NCBI GenBank assembly: GCA_014529675.2
Contig: CP076040.1
Location: forward strand, 2,251,894-2,315,893
Reading direction: 5' to 3'
Source: Opitutia bacterium ISCC 52
Lineage (GTDB): Bacteria > Verrucomicrobiota > Verrucomicrobiia > Opitutales > UBA2995
Length of the DNA: 64,000 nucleotides
Part shown: in pieces, positions 19,046 to 27,328 of the stretch
Position numbering within the stretch: the first letter of the stretch is position 1
Layout: the number at the start of each line of letters is the position of its first letter
Made by a program: the position numbers and the translations under genes
The notes under the pieces: generated by a model
What the model saw: the letters and a program-made list of their open reading frames with translations, nothing else
What the model was told of the DNA's origin: nothing
Databases searched by the model: none

Positions 19046-20809
19046 ATGCTCATTTATCGATCGGTAATCGTAACTACCTTTCTTTTTTTGCTCTCCGCGC
19101 TGATTCTTCAAGCTCACCCCGGAGCCCATGGAACTCAGAGAATCGCTCCGAACAATCAAACGGTGCCTTTGGACATTGGTACCATTCCGACCATTCCTGA
19201 GGAAGAGCTCGTCATCATGAAAGCGAAAGTCGTCAATGCCCATTCCGGGGTCCTTCTACCCCACCGTATACGCATTACAGATTCGCAAGATCGATACTAC
19301 CCTCCCATTGGTCATACAGAACTCGGCGAGCTCGAAGGACATGCAGATAATGTCACTCTGGAACCCGATCTGATAAACCGTGGCAACAAAAGTTGGGCGA
19401 TGATTGAAGATGGGAAGTTTACCGTCCGCCTGCGAGCTATCGATGGTTATTCGGTGCGTTTGTTTCATGGGTTTGAATTCACCCAACCAGTTTACGAAAT
19501 GAATTTATCCGGCAAAGCCGGGCAAACGATGGAACGGACATTTGAGCTCAAACAACACATAGATATGCAAGCCCGAGGTTGGATGAGTGCTGATTCTCAT
19601 GTGCATTCACTTTCACCTGAAGGAGCCATGCGACAGATGGCTGTGGAAGATGTCGATTATACCAACCTCATGTTTATCGGCCCCAAGCATCCGCTCTACA
19701 CACGGGGAATGGTAACTGGAAAGCCAAATCCTGTTTCGACTAAAGATCGCATTGTCTACGTGTCCCAGGAAGTGCGAGACATGGAGCAAGGACATATGAC
19801 TTTGATGGGGATGCAGGAGCCTATCGAGCCCGTGCTTGTATATACCGGCACGGGTAAGAACGAACCTGAGCCTCGCTCCAATGAACCGCTCAACTGGCAG
19901 GTGACTGAGCGCATGCATTCTCAGAAAGGACTGGCTTTTCACGCTCATTACCTTTTCTGGCCGGGCTATGGTTCAGCAGTCGGAGGAGCACTGTCCCTTC
20001 TGGACGGCTTGGAGTGGACTAGCACGGACATCGTCAACAATCGTCGACGCACGAGACAAGGTTTGGTCATCCCCGGTTACGAAACCAAACCCACCGGATT
20101 TGATTCAGGACAACTTTATTACCGTATGCTCAATTGCGGGGTGCGACTTCCTCTCATAGGTGGCACGGATAAGATGTCTGCCGCACGACCAGTCGGTTCG
20201 GTGGCAAGAACTTATGCCAAGGTCGATGAATGGACGCACGACGGACTCATGAACGGTATTCGGGAAGGAAATACCTTTGTAAGCAATGGTCCGCTGCTCT
20301 TCTTTTCAGCCAACCGCGCTTCTATGGGCGGTGAACTTAAATTCTCTGGCGAAGGGCCCTTCATGATAGAGATTCGCGGACGTTGCATTACTCAACGCCC
20401 CGTCAACTACCTGCAGGTCGTCCACAACGGCAAAGTCATACACGAGGTGCGCACGGAAGACTACCAGCTTCGCTTGAAGCTCTTCCTTGAACTCAATGTA
20501 ACAGAATCCGGCTGGATCGCTCTGCGTGCCGGTGCTGACCAACCCGATCCCGAAGATTGGTGGAACTACACCATGGCGGCGCACACCAGTCCGATCTATA
20601 TCACGGTGAGTGACGAATCACCTTCAAACGCCGAAGACGCGGAATACCTTCTAGCTCGATTAGACAAGACGCTCGAATGGGTAGAAACGGAAGCCATTTG
20701 GTCTAACTCCAAGACCAAGCGAGAAGCGATCGAGTCGTTTAAGAAAGCCCGAAGTTTCTACGAGGAAGCAAAGCAGGGTCAAGGCATTAGATTATTCAAA
20801 AAAGAGTAG
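19046..20809 (+). CDS. Secreted CehA/McbA-type PHP metallohydrolase
   Basis: The 587-residue exported protein has a signal peptide ending near residue 23 (LQAHP). An N-terminal beta domain spans roughly residues 50-170, and a PHP-type metal-dependent hydrolase domain covers residues ~175-480. Metal ligands are visible in SADSHVH (Asp183, His185, His187), AFHAHY and LIGGTDK. CehA and McbA hydrolyse carbamates, but most relatives have unknown phosphoester or ester substrates, so carbaryl hydrolysis should not be assumed. It is divergent from the sialidase-like gene and followed by a VOC protein gene after 103 bp. Confidence 0.8.
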   Translation: MLIYRSVIVTTFLFLLSALILQAHPGAHGTQRIAPNNQTVPLDIGTIPTIPEEELVIMKAKVVNAHSGVLLPHRIRITDSQDRYYPPIGHTELGELEGHADNVTLEPDLINRGNKSWAMIEDGKFTVRLRAIDGYSVRLFHGFEFTQPVYEMNLSGKAGQTMERTFELKQHIDMQARGWMSADSHVHSLSPEGAMRQMAVEDVDYTNLMFIGPKHPLYTRGMVTGKPNPVSTKDRIVYVSQEVRDMEQGHMTLMGMQEPIEPVLVYTGTGKNEPEPRSNEPLNWQVTERMHSQKGLAFHAHYLFWPGYGSAVGGALSLLDGLEWTSTDIVNNRRRTRQGLVIPGYETKPTGFDSGQLYYRMLNCGVRLPLIGGTDKMSAARPVGSVARTYAKVDEWTHDGLMNGIREGNTFVSNGPLLFFSANRASMGGELKFSGEGPFMIEIRGRCITQRPVNYLQVVHNGKVIHEVRTEDYQLRLKLFLELNVTESGWIALRAGADQPDPEDWWNYTMAAHTSPIYITVSDESPSNAEDAEYLLARLDKTLEWVETEAIWSNSKTKREAIESFKKARSFYEEAKQGQGIRLFKKE

Positions 20810-20912
20810 AACCATCTCAATTCTTGCCGAACAACAAATCTTATTCTGTGGAGTTCTCAGCAGATGCATTCGAACTTGGAAAAATACAACCCATCCCTTA
20901 CAGTCTCCTCTT

Positions 20913-21347
20913 ATGAACCTGACACCCTTTCACATCGCCGTTGCGGTCCGCGACATCGCAGAAACCAGAGATTTTTATGGAAACAAACTCGGTTTCCCTG
21001 AAGGCCGCAGTGCGGAGAACTGGATCGACTGGAATATGTTCGGGCATCAGTTTGTCACGCACCTTAATCCGGAGTTGGGTCCTGATGGAAAAGTGCCAGC
21101 ACTCTACAATCCGGTGGACAACCACGGCGTGCCCATTCCTCACTGCGGCGTCATCATGCAATTCGAAGATTGGGATCGATTCGCCAAAAACCTGGAAGGT
21201 GTCATCACCGAGTACATCATCGAGCCTTACATTCGCTTCAAGGGACTTTCCGGGGAGCAAGGCACTCTGTTCTTTGCCGACCCCTCAGGGAATGCCCTAG
21301 AGTTTAAAGGCTTTCGCAATATCGAAGAGGAACTCTTTAAGGCCTGA
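20913..21347 (+). CDS. VOC (glyoxalase/dioxygenase fold) family protein
   Basis: This 144-residue protein consists of two beta-alpha-beta-beta-beta modules. It begins with FHIAVAVRDIAETRDFYGNKLGF, whose first histidine is a typical metal ligand. The second module carries HCGVIM and ends FADPSGNALEFKG, giving a second histidine and the C-terminal glutamate. The metal-binding set is therefore complete, and an isomerase, lyase or dioxygenase role is possible. Its 3' end overlaps the convergent dehydratase gene by 11 bp. Confidence 0.85.
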   Translation: MNLTPFHIAVAVRDIAETRDFYGNKLGFPEGRSAENWIDWNMFGHQFVTHLNPELGPDGKVPALYNPVDNHGVPIPHCGVIMQFEDWDRFAKNLEGVITEYIIEPYIRFKGLSGEQGTLFFADPSGNALEFKGFRNIEEELFKA

Positions 21348-22590
21348 CTGGTGTCCCGTCTGGTCTTCGCATAATGGGTCGATACCAGGGTTCTTTTGGC
21401 AGAGGATATTTGGCGGCCTTTTCTTCATCGATATCCATTCCGAACCCGGGAGCTTCGTTGATGATCATGTAGCCGTTCTCAAATTTGGGGTAGTTTGAAA
21501 ATACTTCCTGAGTTTCAGGACCGAAGTAGGTTTGTTCCTGAATTCCAAAGTTCCAAATGGCAAGATCGATATGGGCGTTTCCAACGTGTCCGATCGGTGA
21601 AGTGTTTCCTGGGCCATGCCAGGCAGTACGGACATTGAACCACTCTGCGAGACGTGCCACTTTCATCGCCGGCGTGATGCCACCGATTTGAGAAATGTGG
21701 ATACGCACGAAGTCAATGAGTCGATCAGTGTTGAGACTAACCCATTCGTGCGGATTGTTAAACAGTTCTCCCATGGCAAGAGCACATGAGCTTTGCTCAC
21801 GAAGAATTTTGAAGTATCCGATATCCTCAGGAGCAAATGCATCCTCAATAAAGAAAGGTCGGTACTGCTCGAGCTCTTTGACCAGATTGACGGCTTCAAT
21901 AGGCGGAAGCAATTCATGGATATCGTGCAGAAATTCCAGGTTTTCACCAAATTCATTGCGCGCCATTTCAAAAATCTGCGGCACAATCTTCATGTATGGA
22001 CGAATTTGAATTTCAGTATCCGAGGGTACTCCGAATCCAGCTTTACGAAAATCCGGTTCTCCCTTCGCGAGATGAGGCGCCCCATAAAGACCAAATTGAA
22101 TTCGAATGTGACGAAATCCTTGCTCTTTAAATTTAGTGATACTATCTTTGAGCTCTGACATATCGTTGCCAGAAGCATGACCATAGCAGTCCACTGCGAA
22201 CCGGCATTTGCCGCCTAAAAGCTGATACACGGGAAGACCTGCTCGCTTCCCCTTGATATCCCAAAGCGCTTGGTCGAGCCCTGCCAAAACCGTGTTCAGG
22301 ATGGGACCATTCCGCCAATAAGTGCTGACGTTCACCGTCTGCCAGATATCCTCAATATTATCAGGATCCTTTCCCTTCAGAAGAGGATCAAGGTATTCAT
22401 CGACAGCGGCGGTAAGCGTAGCGTAACGTCGAATACCGGTTGCACAACCAATTCCCCAGAGACCCGGTTCGCTGGTCTCAACCTTCACGACGCCGTATCC
22501 GGTTCCATTCGGATAGGTGTGAATAATCTTAACCTTGGTAATTTTTATCGGCTCCATGGCTGGAGTGCGATCATTGAAGTTCTGGGCCAC
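21337..22590 (-). CDS. Mandelate racemase/muconate lactonizing superfamily dehydratase (ManD/RspA-like)
   Basis: This enolase-superfamily protein of 417 residues as called resembles D-mannonate/D-gluconate dehydratases. The capping domain is followed by a barrel with HDIHELLPP (metal aspartate and catalytic region), FIEDAFAPED (metal glutamate), MGELF (third metal glutamate) and HGPGNTSPIG (catalytic histidine). It would dehydrate a sugar acid to a 2-keto-3-deoxy acid. The only start in frame is a GTG at 22590. Upstream the frame encodes a recognisable Tat signal (NRREALSLL...) but no start codon. It follows a sulfatase gene on the same strand, so uronic or aldonic acid processing from a sulfated glycan is plausible. 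Confidence 0.82.
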   Translation of the reverse strand: MAQNFNDRTPAMEPIKITKVKIIHTYPNGTGYGVVKVETSEPGLWGIGCATGIRRYATLTAAVDEYLDPLLKGKDPDNIEDIWQTVNVSTYWRNGPILNTVLAGLDQALWDIKGKRAGLPVYQLLGGKCRFAVDCYGHASGNDMSELKDSITKFKEQGFRHIRIQFGLYGAPHLAKGEPDFRKAGFGVPSDTEIQIRPYMKIVPQIFEMARNEFGENLEFLHDIHELLPPIEAVNLVKELEQYRPFFIEDAFAPEDIGYFKILREQSSCALAMGELFNNPHEWVSLNTDRLIDFVRIHISQIGGITPAMKVARLAEWFNVRTAWHGPGNTSPIGHVGNAHIDLAIWNFGIQEQTYFGPETQEVFSNYPKFENGYMIINEAPGFGMDIDEEKAAKYPLPKEPWYRPIMRRPDGTPVRP

Positions 22591-22698
22591 AACTGAGTTG
22601 CTGCTGAGCGCATTTCCGAGGAGACCAGCAGCGCCTCCAGTTGTTAGAAGAGATAGGGCTTCGCGTCTATTCTTAGGGTATTTGAGGGATGGGGCATT
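22591..22698 (-). other. Frameshifted Tat leader of the dehydratase gene
   Basis: In the dehydratase frame, bases upstream of the GTG encode KYPKNRREALSLLTTGGAAG and on to VVAQN, a normal twin-arginine signal. No ATG, GTG or TTG starts it before the upstream sulfatase stop. An ATG at 22696 (overlapping that stop) is one base out of frame. Adding one C to the CCC (22686-22688) or CCCC (22691-22694) run joins it in frame. Either the gene is damaged, or the sequence has an indel, or the product is cytoplasmic from the GTG. Confidence 0.65.
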
Positions 22699-24234
22699 TT
22701 AGTCTGTATAATTCGGTAAAGATAGATTCTCCCACGTACCCACATCTTGATACATGGTTTGCGTTTGGCGCAGCTGGCCTGTCATCTGCGCAATCTGCAT
22801 GGCATACTGGGGATCGTCATACGCGTTTCGAAGTTCATGAGGATCTTCCTGAAGATCAAAGAATTCCCAGTATTCATTCTCACTGTAGTATTCGATTAAT
22901 TTGTAGCGATCGTTGCGGATACCTCGGTGAGGACCCACCCGGTGGGCAGTGAAAAAGTTAAAGCTGGGATCACTGAGATCAGCCTGACTAAACCCGCTCA
23001 TCGCCCAGGTGTTTTCATAATAGGAATAGTAAACGTGGTCCCGCCAATCGAACTCTTGATCCAAAACCAGAGGCTTCAGGCTCTCACCCTGCATCACCTC
23101 AGGCACATCAATTCCGGCAAAGTCCAGAATAGTTGGAGCCACATCCACGTTCATGATCATCCGTTCTTCTTCCTGACCCGCTTTTACCTTTGCAGGATAT
23201 CGCATAAGAAAAGGAATTCTAAGCGAAGGCTCGTACATGAAGCGTTTGTCGTACCATCCATATTCACCGAGATAGAATCCATTGTCGGTCGTATAAATGA
23301 CCAAAGTATTTTCGGTTAACCCGTTGTCATCCAAATAATCGAGCACACGCCCGAGTCCCTCATCGATACTCACGACGGCACGATTGTGGTCCTTTACGAA
23401 TCGCTGAAAAATCCACTCTTTCTTCTCGGCTTCCGTCATATCACCGAAAACGTCACCATAATCACGGGCAATACTCTGCTCGAACTTCATATCAGCGGCT
23501 TTCCCAGCAACCAGACGAGTGGCGTAATCGTCATTAAAAGTTTCGGGATGTGGTAAATCCTCAGACAGGAGATCCTCGTGGCGAGGAGCCGGCGTAAACG
23601 GACGATGCGGTCCTTTGTGTTGGTAGATCAGACAAAATGGATCGTCACCGTCGAGGCCTTTTAGGTATTCCAGCGCTTTATCGGTGATGATATCTGTTAC
23701 GTAACCCTTAAAATTTTTGCGTTCTCCGTTCTCGATCATTTCAGGGTCAAAATAGAGCCCCTGCCCCGGCAGAATACATGAGTAATCAAATCCACGAGGA
23801 TCGTGCGGAAGGTGCCATTTTCCCACGATACCTGTCTGATAGCCTGCCGCCTTCAGCAGCAACGGAAAAGTTGGAAGGTCGGGATCGAGTCGTTCAATCT
23901 TATCCTTGGACTCCGAGTTACCCATGATCCCGTTCATATTGGACAAGCACCCGGTAAGAATGGTTGCTCTAGCCGGAGCACAAAGCGAATTTGTGCAAAA
24001 GGCGTTTTTAAACCATACTCCCTCCGCTGCTAAACGATCCAGATTCGGCGTCTGCACAAACGAGTTACCAGTCAAACTCATTTGCTGATGCGTATGATCA
24101 TCCGTCATCACGAAGATGATATTGGGACGCTTAGCCTCTTTGGTGTGGGTCTCGGATTTGGAGCAACCGAAACAGAGTGCCAAACTCAGCGTGAATATAG
24201 GTAAGAGAAATCGCGGGGATAGATAGAAGAGCAT
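22699..24234 (-). CDS. Secreted S1 sulfatase
   Basis: This is a 511-residue formylglycine-dependent sulfatase of the alkaline phosphatase superfamily. The N-terminal membrane segment ends with LCFGCSKSE, so it may be a lipoprotein, although the lipobox is imperfect. The metal-binding pair is TDD (residues 44-46). The FGly motif is CAPAR at Cys85, with GKWH, TDNGFYLGEYGWYDKR and the usual C-terminal subdomain following. The tail (YRLIEYYS-type KLIEYYS, then FDLQEDPHELRN) is typical for arylsulfatase/GlcNAc-6-sulfatase-like S1 enzymes. It leads a two-gene transcript with the dehydratase. No FGE/SUMF1 maturase is encoded in the window. The glycan target is not identifiable. Confidence 0.92.
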   Translation of the reverse strand: MLFYLSPRFLLPIFTLSLALCFGCSKSETHTKEAKRPNIIFVMTDDHTHQQMSLTGNSFVQTPNLDRLAAEGVWFKNAFCTNSLCAPARATILTGCLSNMNGIMGNSESKDKIERLDPDLPTFPLLLKAAGYQTGIVGKWHLPHDPRGFDYSCILPGQGLYFDPEMIENGERKNFKGYVTDIITDKALEYLKGLDGDDPFCLIYQHKGPHRPFTPAPRHEDLLSEDLPHPETFNDDYATRLVAGKAADMKFEQSIARDYGDVFGDMTEAEKKEWIFQRFVKDHNRAVVSIDEGLGRVLDYLDDNGLTENTLVIYTTDNGFYLGEYGWYDKRFMYEPSLRIPFLMRYPAKVKAGQEEERMIMNVDVAPTILDFAGIDVPEVMQGESLKPLVLDQEFDWRDHVYYSYYENTWAMSGFSQADLSDPSFNFFTAHRVGPHRGIRNDRYKLIEYYSENEYWEFFDLQEDPHELRNAYDDPQYAMQIAQMTGQLRQTQTMYQDVGTWENLSLPNYTD

Positions 24235-24349
24235 AACTCATTAAAAACTAACTGTCCGGCGTTCGATTGTGCGAGTGTAATTTGCAAGGTATTTGGAAAA
24301 CACGTTTTATTGACTTGTAGAGCAGTGAATCGACCCAAAGCCTGAGGAC

Positions 24350-24883
24350 ATGCCCCAAGTCATTTACCATGTCGCATCCAGCTTGGATGGATTCATTGCA
24401 GACAAGGACGGAAAAGTAAATTGGTTGAATAGCTTCAATGCTTTTGATGACAAAGAAGTAATGGAAGATTTTCAGAGACAAATGAGCTCCTTCGATGGGA
24501 TTCTTCTAGGTGGTGGAACTTACGACTTTGTATTGGATCATGGTAAATGGATGTCACCGGGAACACCCACTTGGGTTGTTTCATTCAGAGATCTTCCCAT
24601 TTTAGACCCATGCATTCAACTATCCACCGACACTCCAACTGCTATCATGGACGAAATCAGGGCTACAAAGCTTGATCGTATTTGGCTGATGGGTGGGGGA
24701 AAACTGGCTGCATCATTCCTGGAAGCTGGCCAGATCGATGAAATCAACCTGACAATCGTCCCTGTCTTCCTGGGACAAGGAGTACCGCTTATCTCAACAA
24801 CCACTAAAGATCCAAAGCTAACACTCAAGGAATCCAAGAGTTACTCCAATGGATTTGTGAGCGTGAGGTATCAGGTCGGGTGA
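24350..24883 (+). CDS. DHFR/RibD C-terminal domain family protein
   Basis: This 177-residue cytoplasmic protein has the fold of the RibD reductase domain. It starts MPQVIYHVASSLDGFIAD, the common opening of YyaP/YwjB-like reductases, followed by LLGGGTYDF and WLMGGGKLAASFLEAGQIDE, where the glycine-rich GGG binds NADPH. The C-terminal LTIVPVFLGQG is also typical. Members reduce pteridine- or pyrimidine-like compounds, but most are uncharacterised. It stands alone between two leftward genes. Confidence 0.88.
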   Translation: MPQVIYHVASSLDGFIADKDGKVNWLNSFNAFDDKEVMEDFQRQMSSFDGILLGGGTYDFVLDHGKWMSPGTPTWVVSFRDLPILDPCIQLSTDTPTAIMDEIRATKLDRIWLMGGGKLAASFLEAGQIDEINLTIVPVFLGQGVPLISTTTKDPKLTLKESKSYSNGFVSVRYQVG

Positions 24884-24928
24884 ATGCCCGGAATAACCGC
24901 AAGCTTCCAAATAAAGTTACGACCAAAA

Positions 24929-26239
24929 CTAAGCCCAATCCGTCCGTGACGGTCGGTTCCGTAATGCATTGGCGTGAGCATCCTGTAAGAAACTCTCCTT
25001 CACAGGATCCCATCGCAAGGGTCGCTTCAACTCGATAGCGATATTGGAAAGGTGACACAAGGTGGCCGATCGATGACCTAATTCTACCCCGGCATGTAAA
25101 TGCTCGGCCATTCTTGAACGCACACAATCAAACCAGTTTCGAAAGTGCCCTCCCTTGGTATGCCTCATTTTGATAGCTAAATCCTTGGAGTAACGACGAA
25201 TCAACTCCTTGGGAGTCGTATACAACTCGCCACGATTTACATAGAGCTGCCCTTCTGTTCCATAGAACGTTACTCCGTTCTTGCCAGTTTTGAGATGCAT
25301 GGTTACTCCGCTCGCGTATTCGAAATCCACATCAATATCAAAGAATGACGTATGACGTGAACCAAAAGGGTTCCTCTCACCCATTCCGCGAATCATAACA
25401 GGACCGGTATCATCGGTCCCGAGCCCGGATTGAGCCGTATCCAAAAAATGAGCTCCCCAATTAGCAATTTCTCCCCCAGATATTTCAGGAACAAAACGAA
25501 AATTGTAGTGCACTCGTTCAGAATGGTAGTCACTCCAGGGAGCTGGACCAAGCCACATGTTGTAATCCAACTCGGGAGGTATGGGTTCTGCTTCCCATAC
25601 TTCAGCGTTTCCAGAGCGCGTCTTTATAGAGACCTCTACATGCTTAACCTCACCGATCAAGCCATTGCGCACAATTTCTGATGCAATGACAAAACGCTCG
25701 TCTGATCGTTGCTGACTACCTACCTGAACAATCTTTTGGTGTTTGTTTGCCAATTCGACCAATTCCCTTCCCTCATTAATATGCAATGAAAGCGGTTTTT
25801 CTACATAAACATCTTTCCCAGAAAGGATGGCAGCCTTGGCGATCGGAACATGCCAATGATCGGGCGTTGCAATGACCACCCCATCGATCTCGTCATTTTC
25901 CATGACTTCTCGAAAATCTGGCACACCCGAAATACCATTGTATTCATATTTCCCATACTGCTGGGCATATTGCACGGAAGCCGTTTCGATCGCTTCACTC
26001 TGAACCTGACCATCCACATCGCAAATCGAAACAAGTTGACAGTCTTCAGAACTAACCAAGGTCGGAAGATGGATACGACCTCCTTGATTTTTGGCACCTA
26101 TCAAGGCCAATTGAATGCGATCATTAGCAGATCGCTGACTGACTTTATTGGCACTGGCAGCAACCGTTGAGATTAAACTTGAGGAGGTGGCTCCAACCGC
26201 GCTCAGAGCAGTAAGCTTTGAAAACTGTCTTCTATTCAT
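24929..26239 (-). CDS. Tat-exported Gfo/Idh/MocA oxidoreductase
   Basis: This 436-residue protein has a Tat signal (MNRRQFSKLTALSAVGA). The NAD(P)-binding Rossmann domain is seen as IQLALIGAKNQGG, SICDVD and VVIATPDHWH. The EKPLS motif carries the catalytic lysine region (EKP) at about residue 150. The C-terminal alpha/beta sheet domain includes GGEIANWGAHFLDTAQ, with the conserved Asp/His pair. Exported members of this family in PVC bacteria often come with glycan degradation genes and can act on glycosides through tightly bound NAD, as in the GH109 branch; which applies here is not known. It is monocistronic, with a hairpin terminator from the next leftward gene 95 bp upstream. Confidence 0.9.
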   Translation of the reverse strand: MNRRQFSKLTALSAVGATSSSLISTVAASANKVSQRSANDRIQLALIGAKNQGGRIHLPTLVSSEDCQLVSICDVDGQVQSEAIETASVQYAQQYGKYEYNGISGVPDFREVMENDEIDGVVIATPDHWHVPIAKAAILSGKDVYVEKPLSLHINEGRELVELANKHQKIVQVGSQQRSDERFVIASEIVRNGLIGEVKHVEVSIKTRSGNAEVWEAEPIPPELDYNMWLGPAPWSDYHSERVHYNFRFVPEISGGEIANWGAHFLDTAQSGLGTDDTGPVMIRGMGERNPFGSRHTSFFDIDVDFEYASGVTMHLKTGKNGVTFYGTEGQLYVNRGELYTTPKELIRRYSKDLAIKMRHTKGGHFRNWFDCVRSRMAEHLHAGVELGHRSATLCHLSNIAIELKRPLRWDPVKESFLQDAHANALRNRPSRTDWA

Positions 26240-26333
26240 ACAATTATGGGGCTATTTTATTTATCATCATTAGAATATCGAAATGGCGGCATTTGTCGAG
26301 AATTGGCATGAATCTTTGTGCGCACCAGACTAA

Positions 26334-26372
26334 AAAACCTGTTTGTCAAGCCGAGCCCAAGAAACAGGTTTT
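26334..26372 (-). terminator. Rho-independent terminator after the DUF5069 gene
   Basis: Eleven-base arms (26334-26344 and 26362-26372) pair perfectly, AAAACCTGTTT with AAACAGGTTTT. On the reverse strand the second arm runs into a T tract of six. It lies 28 bp after the DUF5069 stop and before the leftward Gfo/Idh start. Confidence 0.85.
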
Positions 26373-26399
26373 GAATTAAGAAATGGTTAGTTTCGGGTA

Positions 26400-26837
26400 C
26401 TACCCGGCAATTTCCTCTTTATGGAAGATTGCCCAGTCATCTAAATTGTTTAGATTCACGGCATCCCGTGCGGCGCAACTGTCATCACTCAAACTGGCAC
26501 ATTCAAAAATTTCTGCCCGAGTTCCATCGTCATGAATGTAACCCTCAACAGCTGCATTGTGAGCAGCAATATCTGCGTCGGCTTTCATATTCGATTTAAC
26601 CCATGCTTCAAACTCCACGTAGCTGGGCTTACTCTCAGCAATCTGGGCCAAGGTAGCATCTTTATCTAAGCCCAAGGCATCCAAGGTCATTTGATCATAG
26701 CCATCTCCACAGGCTGGGTATTCATTGTGTAGTTTTCCGGCTGCTCCTAAGGAGGCTTTTTGCCAGAAACGAGGTAGATGGAGAACGCCAAGAGGTCCGG
26801 CAACTCCGGAGCTAATTGTAGGAACGATATTACTCAT
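26400..26837 (-). CDS. DUF5069 family protein
   Basis: The 145-residue protein matches the DUF5069 family, common in PVC bacteria. Recognisable elements are HLPRFWQKASLGAAGKLHNEYP, GYDQMTLDALGLD, and the FEAWVKSN segment followed by a C-terminal helical part. No signal peptide or membrane segment is present. Function is unknown. It is monocistronic, with a good terminator at 26334-26372. A hairpin at 26927-26968 lies in its upstream region. Confidence 0.75.
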   Translation of the reverse strand: MSNIVPTISSGVAGPLGVLHLPRFWQKASLGAAGKLHNEYPACGDGYDQMTLDALGLDKDATLAQIAESKPSYVEFEAWVKSNMKADADIAAHNAAVEGYIHDDGTRAEIFECASLSDDSCAARDAVNLNNLDDWAIFHKEEIAG

Positions 26838-27328
26838 AATGATTGATTGAGGATTCGAATTTGTTAAGATAACTGGCCATTCCAGAGACTGAACGAATAG
26901 TATTATAAAATTAGTCTATTTAATAAAAAAGGCCAAGACCAAAGATTTTAAGGGTTTATGGGCCTTTTACTCATAAAAAAAGTGTAACCCTTTCAAGGCC
27001 CCGAACAGATCGCTTTTGTTTCATATTTTTCTGAATAGTCATTACCGCATCAAAACACCTGTCACACTCATTCAACATTCTGTCCCTACTATGATTTTGA
27101 TTGATAATGTCTATATTATCTTTGAGGAATCAACCAACGACCTAGGGCATAAAGCTGATAGGACAAGCCCTTCAACGCAGTCATGAATGGGCAGACAGAG
27201 CACTCTCACAATGCATCTCTCACACAGGTTTGTTCAATCAAGCAGCGAGCGAGCCAAACCGAACAGCCATCGAATAGTCGGAGTTTCCCGCTCGAGTTGA
27301 ACGATGCTCATTTTCCTCCTCAATTTTC
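26838..27328. other. 491-bp intergenic region with one hairpin
   Basis: No convincing gene is seen. An 8-bp stem (AAAAGGCC at 26927-26934, GGCCTTTT at 26961-26968) is flanked by A- and T-rich sequence and could terminate on either strand. It could also sit in the DUF5069 leader. A 49-codon rightward frame from 27183 ends with its TGA overlapping the ATG of the glycosyltransferase at 27329; its composition does not look coding. The region should hold the promoters of the two divergent genes. Confidence 0.45.
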
